From Mycobacterium angelicum (GTDB lineage Bacteria; Actinomycetota; Actinomycetes; Mycobacteriales; Mycobacteriaceae): a DNA stretch of 64,000 bases. Location: contig NZ_MVHE01000014.1 of NCBI RefSeq assembly GCF_002086155.1, positions 1 through 64,000 of the forward strand, in the 5' to 3' direction. The first letter of the stretch is position 1; each line of letters begins with the position of its first letter. Made by a program: the position numbers and the translations under genes. Positions 18,301 through 26,963 of the stretch are shown here, piece after piece. Below the pieces are notes generated by a model, which was not told the DNA's origin, did no database searches, and saw only the letters and a list, made by a program, of their open reading frames with translations.

Positions 18301-21300
18301 GACGGCCAGGATGCCGTTTTGAGCGTTCCGGTTTCGGACACCTGGATCGACATTCGGTTTACGCTGCCTCCCAACACAATTGACGGCGGCATCCCGGTGG
18401 TGTCGGCCGAGGACGCCGCCACCGCAATGCGCTCGGTGCTGGCCATCGCCGCCGGTGTCGACGGGCCGGACGCGCTGCCGCCGGTGCAGAACGGAACAGC
18501 CACGCTGACCGTGGACTGGGACCCGGAGCGGGTCGCCGACCACACCGGGGTCACCGCCACTTTCGGCGAGCCGTTGGCGCCCGGCCTCACCACCGTGCCC
18601 GACGCGCTCGTGGGCCTGTGCTGGCCAGCGGTTTTCGCGGCCATCGGCGCGGCGGCCACCGAGGCCGGCGTGCCGGTGCTGGAGGGCCTGCTGAGCCTGG
18701 TGCACCTGGACCACGCCGCGCACGTGACCGGTCAGTTGCCGGCCGAACCGGCTCAATTAGGCGTGGTCGCAACGGCTTCGGCGGCCACCGACACCGACAT
18801 GGGCCGGGTCGTGCCAGTGTCGGTGACGGTCACCGGGCCCGACGGCGCAATAATCGCAACCCTCGACGAGCGGTTCGCGATCCTTGGGCGCACCGGCCAT
18901 GCCGAGCTTTCCGATCCCGTCCGCGCGGGCGGTGCGGTATCCGAGAACGCCACCGACACCCCGCGTCGCCGCCGCCGTGACGTCACGCTGACCGCGCCGG
19001 TCGACATGCGTCCGTTCGCGGTGGTCTCCGGTGACCACAACCCGATTCACACCGACCGGGCGGCCGCGCTGCTGGCGGGTCTGGAATCCCCGATCGTGCA
19101 TGGCATGTGGCTCTCGGCCGCCGCGCAGCACGCGGTGACCGCCACCGACGGGCAAGCCCGCCCACCGGCGCGCCTGATCGGTTGGACCGCGCGGTTCCTG
19201 GGCATGGTGCGTCCGGGCGACGAGGTGGACTTCCGCGTCGAGCGCGTCGGAATCGACCAGGGCGCAGAGGTTTTGGAGGTAGCCGCCCGCATCGGCTCGG
19301 ATCTGGTGATGTCGGCGTCGGCGCGCCTGGCCGCGCCCAAGACGGTCTACGCGTTCCCCGGCCAGGGCATCCAGCACAAGGGCATGGGCATGGATGTTCG
19401 GGCCCGGTCCAAGGCGGCCCGCAAGGTGTGGGACACCGCGGACAGGTTCACCCGTGACACCCTCGGCTTCTCGGTGCTGCACGTGGTGCGCGACAACCCG
19501 ACCAGCATCATCGCCAGCGGCGTGCACTACCACCATCCCGACGGGGTGCTGTACCTGACGCAGTTCACCCAGGTCGCGATGGCAACCGTGGCGGCCGCGC
19601 AGGTTGCCGAGATGCGCGAGCAGGGCGCCTTCGTCGAAGGTGCCATCGCCTGTGGCCACTCGGTCGGCGAGTACACCGCGCTGGCCTGCGTGACGGGCAT
19701 CTACGAGTTGGAAGCCTTGTTGGAGACGGTGTTTCACCGTGGGTCGAAGATGCACGACATCGTGCCGCGCGACGAGCTGGGCCGCTCCAACTACCGGCTG
19801 GCCGCGATCCGGCCGTCGCAAATCGACCTTCCAGACGACGAGGTTCCCGCGTTCGTCGCCGGGATCGCTGAGAGCACCGGGGAATTCCTTGAGATCGTGA
19901 ACTTCAACCTGCGCGGCTCGCAGTACGCGATCGCCGGTACCGTCCGCGGTCTCGAGGCGCTGGAAGCCGAGGTGGAGCGCCGCCGTGAGCTCACCGGCGG
20001 ACGGCGTTCGTTCATCCTGGTGCCCGGCATCGACGTTCCGTTCCACTCCCGGGTGCTGCGGGTCGGTGTGGCCGAGTTCCGCCGCTCACTGGACCGGGTC
20101 ATGCCGCGCGACCAGAACCCCGACATGATCATCGGGCGCTACATCCCCAACCTGGTGCCGCGGCCGTTCACCCTGGACCGCGACTTCATCCAGGAGATTC
20201 GCGACCTGGTGCCCGCCGAACCGCTCGACCCGATTCTGGCCGACTACGACACCTGGCTGCGCGAGCGCCGCAATGAAATGGCGCGCACCGTCGTAATCGA
20301 GCTGCTGGCATGGCAATTCGCCAGCCCGGTGCGCTGGATCGAGACCCAGGACTTGCTGTTCATCGAGCAGGCCGCCGGTGGCCTGGGTGTGGAACGGTTC
20401 GTCGAGATCGGCGTGAAGTCGGCGCCGACCGTGGCCGGCCTGGCCACCAACACGCTCAAGTTGCCCGAATACGCCCACAGCACAGTGGAAGTGCTCAACG
20501 CCGAGCGCGACGCCGCGGTGCTGTTCGCCACCGACACCGACCCCGAGCCGGAGCCCGAAGAGGAAGAGGTTTCCGCCGCACCCGAGTCCGAAGTCTCTTC
20601 GGAAGCCGCTCCGGCTGCACCGGTCGCCGCGCCCGCGGCGCCGTCGGGTGGTCCGCGCCCGGACGACATCGCTTTCGACGCCGCGGACGCAACCCTGGCC
20701 CTGATCGCGATTTCGGCCAAGATGCGCATCGACCAGATCGAGGAACTGGACTCCATCGAATCCATCACCGACGGCGCGTCGTCGCGACGCAACCAGCTGC
20801 TGGTGGATCTGGGCTCCGAGCTGAACCTCGGCGCGATCGATGGTGCGGCCGAGGCCGACCTGGCCGGGCTGCGGGCACAGGTCACCAAGCTGGCCCGCAC
20901 GTACAAGCCTTATGGCCCAGTGCTTTCCGACGCGATCAACGATCAGCTGCGTACGGTCCTCGGCCCCTCGGGCAAGCGGCCGGCCGCCATCGCCGAGCGG
21001 GTCAAGAAGACCTGGGAACTCGGTGAGGGCTGGGCCAAGCACGTCACGGTCGAGGTCGCCCTGGGCACCCGCGAGGGCACCAGCGTTCGTGGCGGCGCCA
21101 TGGGCCACCTGCACGAGGGTGCATTGGCCGACGCCGGCTCGGTCGACAAGGCCATCGATGCCGCGGTCGCTGCGGTCGCCGCGCGGCGTGGCATTTCGGT
21201 GACGCTGCCGTCGGCCGGCGGTGGTGGCGGTGCGACCGTCGACGCGGCCGCACTGAGTGAGTTCACCGAGCAGATCACCGGTCGCGACGGTGTGCTTGCC

Positions 21301-24300
21301 TCGGCGGCCCGGCTGGTGCTCAACCAGCTCGGCCTGGACGACCAGGTCGGCGCCGCGGCGGCCAACTCCGATGCCGAACTCATCGACTTGGTGACCACCG
21401 AATTAGGTTCGGACTGGCCACGTTTGGTGGCACCGGTGTTCGACGCCAAGAAGGCCGTCGTATTCGACGACCGCTGGGCCAGCGCCCGCGAGGACCTGGT
21501 CAAGTTGTGGCTGACCGACGAGGGCGACATCGACGCCGACTGGTCGCGTCTATCGGAACGATTCGAGGGTGCCGGCCACGTCGTGGCGACCCAGGCCACC
21601 TGGTGGCAGGGCAAGTCACTGGCCGCGGGCAAGCAGATCCACGCGTCGCTGTACGGCAGGATCGCCGCGGGCGCCGAAAACCCCGATCAAGGCCCGTACA
21701 GCAGCGAAGTCGCTGTCGTGACAGGTGCTTCGAAGGGTTCGATCGCGGCCGCTGTCGCGGCCCGTCTGCTCGATGGTGGTGCCACCGTCATCGCGACCAC
21801 CTCGAAGCTCGACGGCGAGCGGTTGGCCTTCTACCGCACGCTGTACCGCGACCACGCCCGCTACGGCGCGGCGCTGTGGGTGGTGGCGGCCAACATGGCG
21901 TCCTACTCCGACATCGACGCAGTGGTCGAATGGGTAGGCAACGAGCAATCCGAAAGCCTTGGGCCGCAATCGATTCACATCAAGGACGCGCAAACCCCGA
22001 CGCTGCTGTTCCCGTTCGCAGCACCGCGGGTGGTCGGCGACCTGTCGGAGGCCGGTTCGCGCGCCGAGATGGAGATGAAGGTACTGCTGTGGGCCGTGCA
22101 GCGGCTGATCGGCGGTTTGTCGACGATCGGCGCCGAGCGGGACATCGCGTCGCGGCTGCACGTGGTGCTGCCCGGTTCACCCAACCGCGGGATGTTCGGC
22201 GGCGACGGCGCTTACGGCGAAGCCAAGTCGGCGCTGGACGCCGTGGTGAGCCGTTGGCATGCCGAGTCGTCATGGGCGGCCCGGGTCAGCCTCGCGCACG
22301 CGCTGATCGGCTGGACACGTGGCACCGGGCTGATGGGTCATAACGACGCGATCGTCACCGCGGTCGAAGAGGCCGGCGTTACGACCTACTCGACCGACGA
22401 GATGGCCGCGCTGCTGCTCGGCCTGTGCGACGTGGAGTCCAAGGTGGCCGCGGCAAATTCGCCGATCAAGGCCGATCTCACCGGTGGCCTGGGCGAAGCC
22501 AACCTCGACATGGCCGAGCTTGCGGCTAAAGCGCGCGAGGAGATGTCGGCCGAGGCGGCCGCGGATGAGGAAGATGCCACCGAAGGCGTCATCGCCGCGC
22601 TGCCGTCGCCGCCGCGGCTGGTTAACCCGGCCCCGGCGCCGGACTGGGACGACCTGGCCGTCGACCCGGCCGACCTGGTGGTAATCGTCGGTGGGGCCGA
22701 GATCGGCCCGTACGGTTCGTCGCGCACCCGGTTCGAGATGGAAGTCGAGAACGAACTCTCGGCGGCCGGCGTGCTCGAGCTGGCCTGGACGACGGGATTG
22801 ATCCGCTGGGAAGACGACCCGCAACCGGGTTGGTACGACACCGGATCCGGCGATCTGGTCGACGAGGCCGAACTGGTCGAGCGCTACCACGACATCGTGG
22901 TTGAGCGCTGCGGCATCCGCGAGTTCGTGGACGACGGTGCGATCGACCCCGATCACGCTTCGCCGCTGCTGGTGTCGGTGTTTTTGGACAAGGACTTCAC
23001 CTTCGTGGTGTCGTCGGAGGCCGACGCCCGCGCCTTCGCCGAATTCGACCCCGAGCACACTGTGGTTCGGGCGATCGCCGATTCCACCGACTGGCAGGTG
23101 ACCCGCAAGGCGGGCAGCGAGATTCGGGTGCCGCGCAAGACCAAGCTGTCGCGGGTCGTCGGCGCGCAGATCCCCACCGGGTTCGACCCGACGGTGTGGG
23201 GGATCAGCCCCGACATGGCCAGTTCCATTGACCGAGTGGCGTTGTGGAACATCGTCGCGACCGTCGACGCGTTCCTGTCCGCCGGATTCAGCCCGGCCGA
23301 AGTCATGCGCTATGTGCACCCCAGCATGGTGGCCAGCACGCAGGGCACCGGCATGGGCGGCATGACGTCGATGCAGACCATGTACCACGGAAACCTGTTG
23401 GGCCGGAACAAGCCGAACGACATCCTGCAGGAAGTTCTGCCGAATGTTGTTGCCGCGCATGTGGTTCAGTCGTATGTCGGTAGCTACGGCGCGATGATCC
23501 ACCCGGTTGCGGCGTGTGCGACCGCGGCGGTGTCGGTCGAGGAGGGGGTCGACAAGATCCGCCTGGGCAAGGCCGAATTGGTGGTGACCGGCGGCCTGGA
23601 CGACCTGACGCTGGAGGCAATCATCGGCTTCGGTGACATGGCGGCCACGGCCGACACGTCCATGATGCGCGGCCGGGGCATCGCGGACGCGAAGTTCTCC
23701 AGGCCCAACGACCGGCGGCGCCTGGGCTTCGTGGAGGCCCAGGGCGGCGGCACCATTCTGCTGGCCCGCGGCGACCTTGCGTTGAAGATGGGCTTGCCGG
23801 TGCTCGCGGTCGTCGCCTACGCGCAGTCCTTCGGCGACGGTGTACATACGTCGATCCCGGCACCCGGTTTGGGCGCGCTGGGCGCGGGCCGCGGCGGCAG
23901 GGACTCGGCGCTGGCCCGGGCGCTGGCCAAGGTGGGCGTGGGCGCCGACGATGTCGCGGTGATCTCCAAGCACGACACGTCAACGCTAGCCAACGACCCC
24001 AACGAGACCGAACTGCATGAGCGGCTGGCCGACGCGCTGGGCCGCTCGGAGGGTGCCCCGCTATTCGTGGTGTCGCAGAAGAGCCTGACCGGTCACGCCA
24101 AGGGCGGTGCTGCGGTATTCCAGATGATGGGGCTCTGCCAGATGCTGCGCGACGGGGTCATTCCCCCCAACCGCAGCCTGGACTGCGTCGACGACGAACT
24201 GGCCGGGTCCGCGCACTTCGTGTGGATTCGCGAGACGCTGCGGTTGGGCGAGAAGTTCCCGCTCAAAGCCGGGTTGTTGACCAGCCTCGGGTTCGGCCAC

Positions 24301-24564
24301 GTGTCCGGTCTGGTCGCGCTGGTGCACCCGCAGGCGTTCATCGCCTCGTTGGATCACGAGCAGCGAACGGATTACCAGCGGCGTGCCGACGCACGCCTGC
24401 TGGCCGGGCAGCGGCGGCTGGCTTCGGCCATCGCCGGCGGTGCGCCGATGTACGAGCGGCCGGCTGACCGTCGCTTCGACCACGCTGCACCGGAGAAGCC
24501 GCAAGAGGCGTCGATGCTGCTGAATCCGGACGCCAGGCTGGACGGGGACGCTTACCAGGTCTGA
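15340..24564 (+). CDS. fas: Type I fatty acid synthase (single chain, FAS-I)
   Basis: The 3,074-residue cytoplasmic multienzyme makes C16-C26 acyl-CoAs, the primers for mycolic acid synthesis. Domains in order: acetyl transferase with GHSQG (S149); enoyl reductase from about 410 (AGMTPTTVDAKIV); MaoC-like dehydratase near 1225 (SGDHNPIHTD); malonyl/palmitoyl transferase from about 1335 with GHSVG (S1441); acyl carrier region about 1780-1860 with S1814/S1815 in DGASSRRNQ as candidate phosphopantetheine site; ketoreductase from about 2120 (TGASKGS); ketosynthase with C2726 (PVAACATA). The length matches mycobacterial FAS-I (about 3,070). There is no built-in phosphopantetheine transferase; acpS follows 26 bases downstream. 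The GTG start has AGGAG upstream. An acidic Pro/Ala/Glu linker precedes the carrier domain. Confidence 0.98.
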   Translation: MTIHEHDRVSADREENGPQSTHALVDRLTAGEPYAVAFGGQGSAWLETLEELVSSAGIESELATLVGEVELLLEPVAKELVVVRPIGFEPLQWVRSLAAEDTVPSEKHLTSAAVSLPGVLLTQIAAVRALARQGMDLIATPPVALVGHSQGVLAVEALKARGDRDVELLALGQLIGAAGTLVARRRGISVLGDRPPMVSVTNADPERIGRLLDEFAQDVRTVLPPVLSIRNGRRSVVITGTPEQLSRFELYCRQISEKEEADRKNKIRGGDVFAPVFDPVRTEVGFHTPRLADGIDIVGGWAEKVGLDVKLARGLADAILVQKVDWVEEVTRVHETGARWILDLGPGDILTRLTAPVIRGLGIGIVPAATRGGQRNLFTVGATPEVARPWSSYAPTVVRLPDGRVKLSTKFTRLTGRSPILLAGMTPTTVDAKIVAAAANAGHWAELAGGGQVTEEIFANRIDELSGLLEPGRTYQFNALFLDPYLWKLQVGGKRLVQKARQSGAAIDGVVVSAGIPDLEEAVDLIDELNDIGISHVVFKPGTIEQIRSVIRIATEVSTKPVIVHVEGGRAGGHHSWEDLDDLLLATYSELRSRANITVCVGGGIGTPERAAEYLSGRWAQAYGFPLMPIDGILVGTAAMATLESTTSPSVKRMLVETQGTDHWISAGKAQGGMASSRSQLGADIHEIDNSASRCGRLLDEVAGDADAVAERRDEIIAAMANTAKPYFGDAAEMTYLQWLQRYVELAIGEGNSTADTAAPGSPWLADTWRDRFEEMLKRAEARLHPKDFGPIDTLFDEAALLENPSTAIDLLLQRYPDAETVQLHPADVPFFVTLCKTLGKPVNFVPVIDKDVRRWWRSDSLWQAHDARYDADQVCIIPGTAAVAGITRMDEPVGELLDRFEQAAIDEVVEVLGAGSEPREVTSRRLGRPDVTGPLAVVLDAPDVLWAGRTAINPVHRIADPVDWLVNDEPQSSRATHSSTGARLQLDGQDAVLSVPVSDTWIDIRFTLPPNTIDGGIPVVSAEDAATAMRSVLAIAAGVDGPDALPPVQNGTATLTVDWDPERVADHTGVTATFGEPLAPGLTTVPDALVGLCWPAVFAAIGAAATEAGVPVLEGLLSLVHLDHAAHVTGQLPAEPAQLGVVATASAATDTDMGRVVPVSVTVTGPDGAIIATLDERFAILGRTGHAELSDPVRAGGAVSENATDTPRRRRRDVTLTAPVDMRPFAVVSGDHNPIHTDRAAALLAGLESPIVHGMWLSAAAQHAVTATDGQARPPARLIGWTARFLGMVRPGDEVDFRVERVGIDQGAEVLEVAARIGSDLVMSASARLAAPKTVYAFPGQGIQHKGMGMDVRARSKAARKVWDTADRFTRDTLGFSVLHVVRDNPTSIIASGVHYHHPDGVLYLTQFTQVAMATVAAAQVAEMREQGAFVEGAIACGHSVGEYTALACVTGIYELEALLETVFHRGSKMHDIVPRDELGRSNYRLAAIRPSQIDLPDDEVPAFVAGIAESTGEFLEIVNFNLRGSQYAIAGTVRGLEALEAEVERRRELTGGRRSFILVPGIDVPFHSRVLRVGVAEFRRSLDRVMPRDQNPDMIIGRYIPNLVPRPFTLDRDFIQEIRDLVPAEPLDPILADYDTWLRERRNEMARTVVIELLAWQFASPVRWIETQDLLFIEQAAGGLGVERFVEIGVKSAPTVAGLATNTLKLPEYAHSTVEVLNAERDAAVLFATDTDPEPEPEEEEVSAAPESEVSSEAAPAAPVAAPAAPSGGPRPDDIAFDAADATLALIAISAKMRIDQIEELDSIESITDGASSRRNQLLVDLGSELNLGAIDGAAEADLAGLRAQVTKLARTYKPYGPVLSDAINDQLRTVLGPSGKRPAAIAERVKKTWELGEGWAKHVTVEVALGTREGTSVRGGAMGHLHEGALADAGSVDKAIDAAVAAVAARRGISVTLPSAGGGGGATVDAAALSEFTEQITGRDGVLASAARLVLNQLGLDDQVGAAAANSDAELIDLVTTELGSDWPRLVAPVFDAKKAVVFDDRWASAREDLVKLWLTDEGDIDADWSRLSERFEGAGHVVATQATWWQGKSLAAGKQIHASLYGRIAAGAENPDQGPYSSEVAVVTGASKGSIAAAVAARLLDGGATVIATTSKLDGERLAFYRTLYRDHARYGAALWVVAANMASYSDIDAVVEWVGNEQSESLGPQSIHIKDAQTPTLLFPFAAPRVVGDLSEAGSRAEMEMKVLLWAVQRLIGGLSTIGAERDIASRLHVVLPGSPNRGMFGGDGAYGEAKSALDAVVSRWHAESSWAARVSLAHALIGWTRGTGLMGHNDAIVTAVEEAGVTTYSTDEMAALLLGLCDVESKVAAANSPIKADLTGGLGEANLDMAELAAKAREEMSAEAAADEEDATEGVIAALPSPPRLVNPAPAPDWDDLAVDPADLVVIVGGAEIGPYGSSRTRFEMEVENELSAAGVLELAWTTGLIRWEDDPQPGWYDTGSGDLVDEAELVERYHDIVVERCGIREFVDDGAIDPDHASPLLVSVFLDKDFTFVVSSEADARAFAEFDPEHTVVRAIADSTDWQVTRKAGSEIRVPRKTKLSRVVGAQIPTGFDPTVWGISPDMASSIDRVALWNIVATVDAFLSAGFSPAEVMRYVHPSMVASTQGTGMGGMTSMQTMYHGNLLGRNKPNDILQEVLPNVVAAHVVQSYVGSYGAMIHPVAACATAAVSVEEGVDKIRLGKAELVVTGGLDDLTLEAIIGFGDMAATADTSMMRGRGIADAKFSRPNDRRRLGFVEAQGGGTILLARGDLALKMGLPVLAVVAYAQSFGDGVHTSIPAPGLGALGAGRGGRDSALARALAKVGVGADDVAVISKHDTSTLANDPNETELHERLADALGRSEGAPLFVVSQKSLTGHAKGGAAVFQMMGLCQMLRDGVIPPNRSLDCVDDELAGSAHFVWIRETLRLGEKFPLKAGLLTSLGFGHVSGLVALVHPQAFIASLDHEQRTDYQRRADARLLAGQRRLASAIAGGAPMYERPADRRFDHAAPEKPQEASMLLNPDARLDGDAYQV

Positions 24565-24590
24565 GTGACCATCCGTTAACCTGGCCACCC

Positions 24591-24983
24591 ATGGGCATCG
24601 TCGGAGTGGGGATCGACCTCGTCTCCATTCCTGATTTCGCCGAGCAGGTCGATCAACCGGGAACGGTGTTCTCGGCGACCTTCACCCCCGGTGAGCGCCG
24701 CGACGCCTCCGACAAGAGTTCGTCGGCGGCCCGCCATCTGGCGGCCCGCTGGGCAGCCAAGGAGGCGGTTATCAAGGCCTGGTCCGGTTCCCGGTTTGCG
24801 CAACGGCCGGTGCTCCCGGAGGACATACACCGCGACATCGAAGTGGTCACCGACATGTGGGGGCGACCGAAGGTCCGGCTCGCCGGCGAGATCGCCAAAC
24901 ATCTGGCCGACGTGACCATCCACGTGTCGCTCACCCACGAAGGGGACACCGCGGCGGCCGTGGCCATTCTGGAGACCTCCTAG
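24591..24983 (+). CDS. acpS: Holo-ACP synthase (4'-phosphopantetheinyl transferase)
   Basis: The 130-residue enzyme has the AcpS signatures GVGIDLVSIPDF at the N-terminus and AARWAAKEAVIKAW, with metal- and CoA-binding Asp/Glu residues. The C-terminal strand is IHVSLTHEGDTAAAVAIL. It transfers phosphopantetheine from CoA to the carrier domain of FAS-I. Its position 26 bases after fas indicates one transcript, as in M. tuberculosis (Rv2523c after Rv2524c). The ATG at 24591 matches the conserved N-terminus. Confidence 0.96.
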   Translation: MGIVGVGIDLVSIPDFAEQVDQPGTVFSATFTPGERRDASDKSSSAARHLAARWAAKEAVIKAWSGSRFAQRPVLPEDIHRDIEVVTDMWGRPKVRLAGEIAKHLADVTIHVSLTHEGDTAAAVAILETS

Positions 24984-24999
24984 GCCAGCCCAGCCTCGC

Positions 25000-25055
25000 C
25001 GAGTGTGAATCCTACGACGCGACTCGCTGGTCAAACGTCGCCTGATTCACACTCG
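25000..25055. terminator. Long inverted repeat after acpS
   Basis: CGAGTGTGAATC (25000-25011) pairs perfectly with GATTCACACTCG (25044-25055), and CGACG/CGTCG inside can extend the structure. It lies between the convergent acpS and response-regulator genes, where a bidirectional terminator is expected. There is no U-tract. Confidence 0.55.
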
Positions 25056-25079
25056 CTGAAGCCGAAAGAAGGCTAGGGC

Positions 25080-25739
25080 TCATCCGTCCAGGCCGTGCTC
25101 GATGGCGTAGCGGGTCAATTCCACCCGGTTGGCGACCTGCAGTTTGCGGAATGTCGCTTGGATGTGGTTTTCCACGGTGCGATGACTCAGCGACAGGCGC
25201 TCGCCGATCTGCTTGGCGGACAATCCTTTTGCGACGTAGCGCAATACTTCGGTTTCTCGCTCGGTGAGGCTGGGCGTCGCGGGTCCGGCATCCGGGCTCG
25301 CCGCGATGCGCCGGTATTCACCCAGGACCAGCCCGGCCAGGCTCGGAGTGAACACCGCCCGCCCCGCCGCGGTGGCTCGCACGGCATCAGCGAGTTCGGC
25401 TTTCGACGCGCTCTTGACCAGGTATCCCGTCGCACCGGCCTTGACCGCTTCGAGCACGTCGTCGCGCTCGTCGGACGCCGACAGCACCAGCACCCGGGTG
25501 GACGGCGAAACCTCGAGCACCTCCGTGGTTGCCCGCACGCCGTCGCCGTCGGAAAGTCGCATGTCCATCACCACCACGTCCGGCTTGACCACAGCGGCGC
25601 GGCGTCGCGCCGAGGCCACGCCGTCGGCGGTAGCTACCACGTTGAACCCGTCGTCGGCGAGGTCGCGAGCAACCGCGTCGCGCCAGATCGGATGATCGTC
25701 GACCACCATCACCGTCGGTTCGGCACGCTCAGCTCCCAT
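25080..25739 (-). CDS. NarL/LuxR-family response regulator
   Basis: The 219-residue protein has a receiver domain (VMVVDDHPIWRDAV, phospho-acceptor D59 in VVVMDMRLSDGDG, conserved Lys in GYLVKSASKAEL). A C-terminal LuxR-type helix-turn-helix follows (LTEREtEVLRYVAKGLSAKQIG, then SHRTVENHIQATFRKLQV). It would be phosphorylated by the kinase encoded immediately upstream, whose 3' end overlaps its start by 31 bases. The receiver and DNA-binding domains look intact. The regulon is unknown. In M. tuberculosis no two-component pair lies at this position, so it is an insertion or a loss in the other lineage. Confidence 0.93.
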   Translation of the reverse strand: MGAERAEPTVMVVDDHPIWRDAVARDLADDGFNVVATADGVASARRRAAVVKPDVVVMDMRLSDGDGVRATTEVLEVSPSTRVLVLSASDERDDVLEAVKAGATGYLVKSASKAELADAVRATAAGRAVFTPSLAGLVLGEYRRIAASPDAGPATPSLTERETEVLRYVAKGLSAKQIGERLSLSHRTVENHIQATFRKLQVANRVELTRYAIEHGLDG

Positions 25740-26842
25740 TCGGTACCCTCTCCCAGCTCGGTGCGCAATTGCGCAGTACCGCCCATCGACATCAACCGTC
25801 CCACAATGGACTTCGAGATGCCCAGCCGTCCCTGGCCGGCCGCTTCCGCCAGCCGGCCGGCAGCGATGCCGATGCCGTCGTCGCGAATGCTCACCGTGAC
25901 CGAATCGCCGAGGTCTTCCAGCAACACGTAAGCGCGGGCGTCGGGGCCGGCGTGCAAGCGCACGTTGTCCAGGGCGTTGCCGACCGCGGCATCCAGCTCG
26001 GTAGCGAGTGCCCGCTGCATCGTCACCGGGGTTCCGGGCAAGCTCACCGAGACGCGGCCGGACTCCCTGCGGCGCAGCAGCGTGCGCAGGTCAATCTCCT
26101 GGCTGTGCCCGTCTTGGTCAATGTCGGTGGAAGTCAACCAGCTTCGCAGCGTGCGTTCCTGTTCGCCGGCGAGTTTAGCCAGTTCGGATGTGGCGCCGCC
26201 GATTTCGCTACCTCGTCGGGCGACCAGAGCCAGGACCTGCATGACACCGTCGTGCACCTGCCGGGACAGCCGTTCGCGTTCTTCCAGAGCGGCCGACAAT
26301 TGGGCCGCTCGCTGCAGTTCGTCGTGGGCGCGCAATGCGGTGCGCGCCGCCATGCCCACCGCCAAGCCGACCGCCAGTTCGACGACGATTGTGGCGCTGC
26401 GCCCTAGGTTGACGTTGAGGTAGCCCTTGACGGCTTCATTGGTGGCCGTCACCGCAACGCCGGCCAGCATGCCCCACGCCGGGCCGAACTGCAGGGCCGC
26501 CGAAATGGTGGCGTTGGTGGCCCACAGGGTGGTCGGCCAAGTCTGGTTGTCGTGGGCCCAGTGGCTGGACGCGACGATCTCGGTGGACGCCATGAGTAGG
26601 ACGACGACGGCAATCTCGGCGACCACCCAAGCCGTCGTGCGGCCGAACCCACGCAAGTAGGCAACCGCACACGCCGCGCTCCAGGCGATCAGCACCGCGA
26701 ACAGCAGCCACGCCAGCAAGGGGTGGCGCAGATCAGAATTGATGGCGATCTGGAAGCCCAGCGCGTAGCCGCAGCTCAGCAGGCGGAAGACTTGGGCTGC
26801 GCGCCACAGCGGCGCGATGGGGTCGGGACCGTCGGTGGCCAT
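25709..26842 (-). CDS. Membrane sensor histidine kinase (NarL-type, HisKA_3 family)
   Basis: The 377-residue kinase has an N-terminal membrane block of about five or six helices (FRLLSCGYALGFQI, WLLFAVLIAWSAACAVAYL, WVVAEIAVVVLLMA and others). A HisKA_3 dimerisation helix follows with the phospho-acceptor His in SRQVHDGVMQVLALV, then an HATPase domain with DDGIGI and GRLGISKSIVGRLMSMGG. The short extracellular parts give no clue to the signal. It resembles MacS-type actinobacterial sensors. The ATG at 26842 starts the conserved region; it overlaps the regulator gene downstream. Confidence 0.9.
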   Translation of the reverse strand: MATDGPDPIAPLWRAAQVFRLLSCGYALGFQIAINSDLRHPLLAWLLFAVLIAWSAACAVAYLRGFGRTTAWVVAEIAVVVLLMASTEIVASSHWAHDNQTWPTTLWATNATISAALQFGPAWGMLAGVAVTATNEAVKGYLNVNLGRSATIVVELAVGLAVGMAARTALRAHDELQRAAQLSAALEERERLSRQVHDGVMQVLALVARRGSEIGGATSELAKLAGEQERTLRSWLTSTDIDQDGHSQEIDLRTLLRRRESGRVSVSLPGTPVTMQRALATELDAAVGNALDNVRLHAGPDARAYVLLEDLGDSVTVSIRDDGIGIAAGRLAEAAGQGRLGISKSIVGRLMSMGGTAQLRTELGEGTEWELSVPNRR

Positions 26843-26963
26843 CGGGCCAAGCTTAGCGCTGAGTTGGTCGGCCGATTTCGCTACGAACAAACGATCCGGC
26901 GGATAGCCTCACTGCGCCCCCACTGCCAATGCCGTTGCCGCAGAAGCCAATCGAGGAGACACC

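Noticed and set aside
22270..23973. 567-codon minus-strand frame inside fas
   Set aside because: His/Arg/Gly-rich shadow of the KR-KS region; no recognisable domain.
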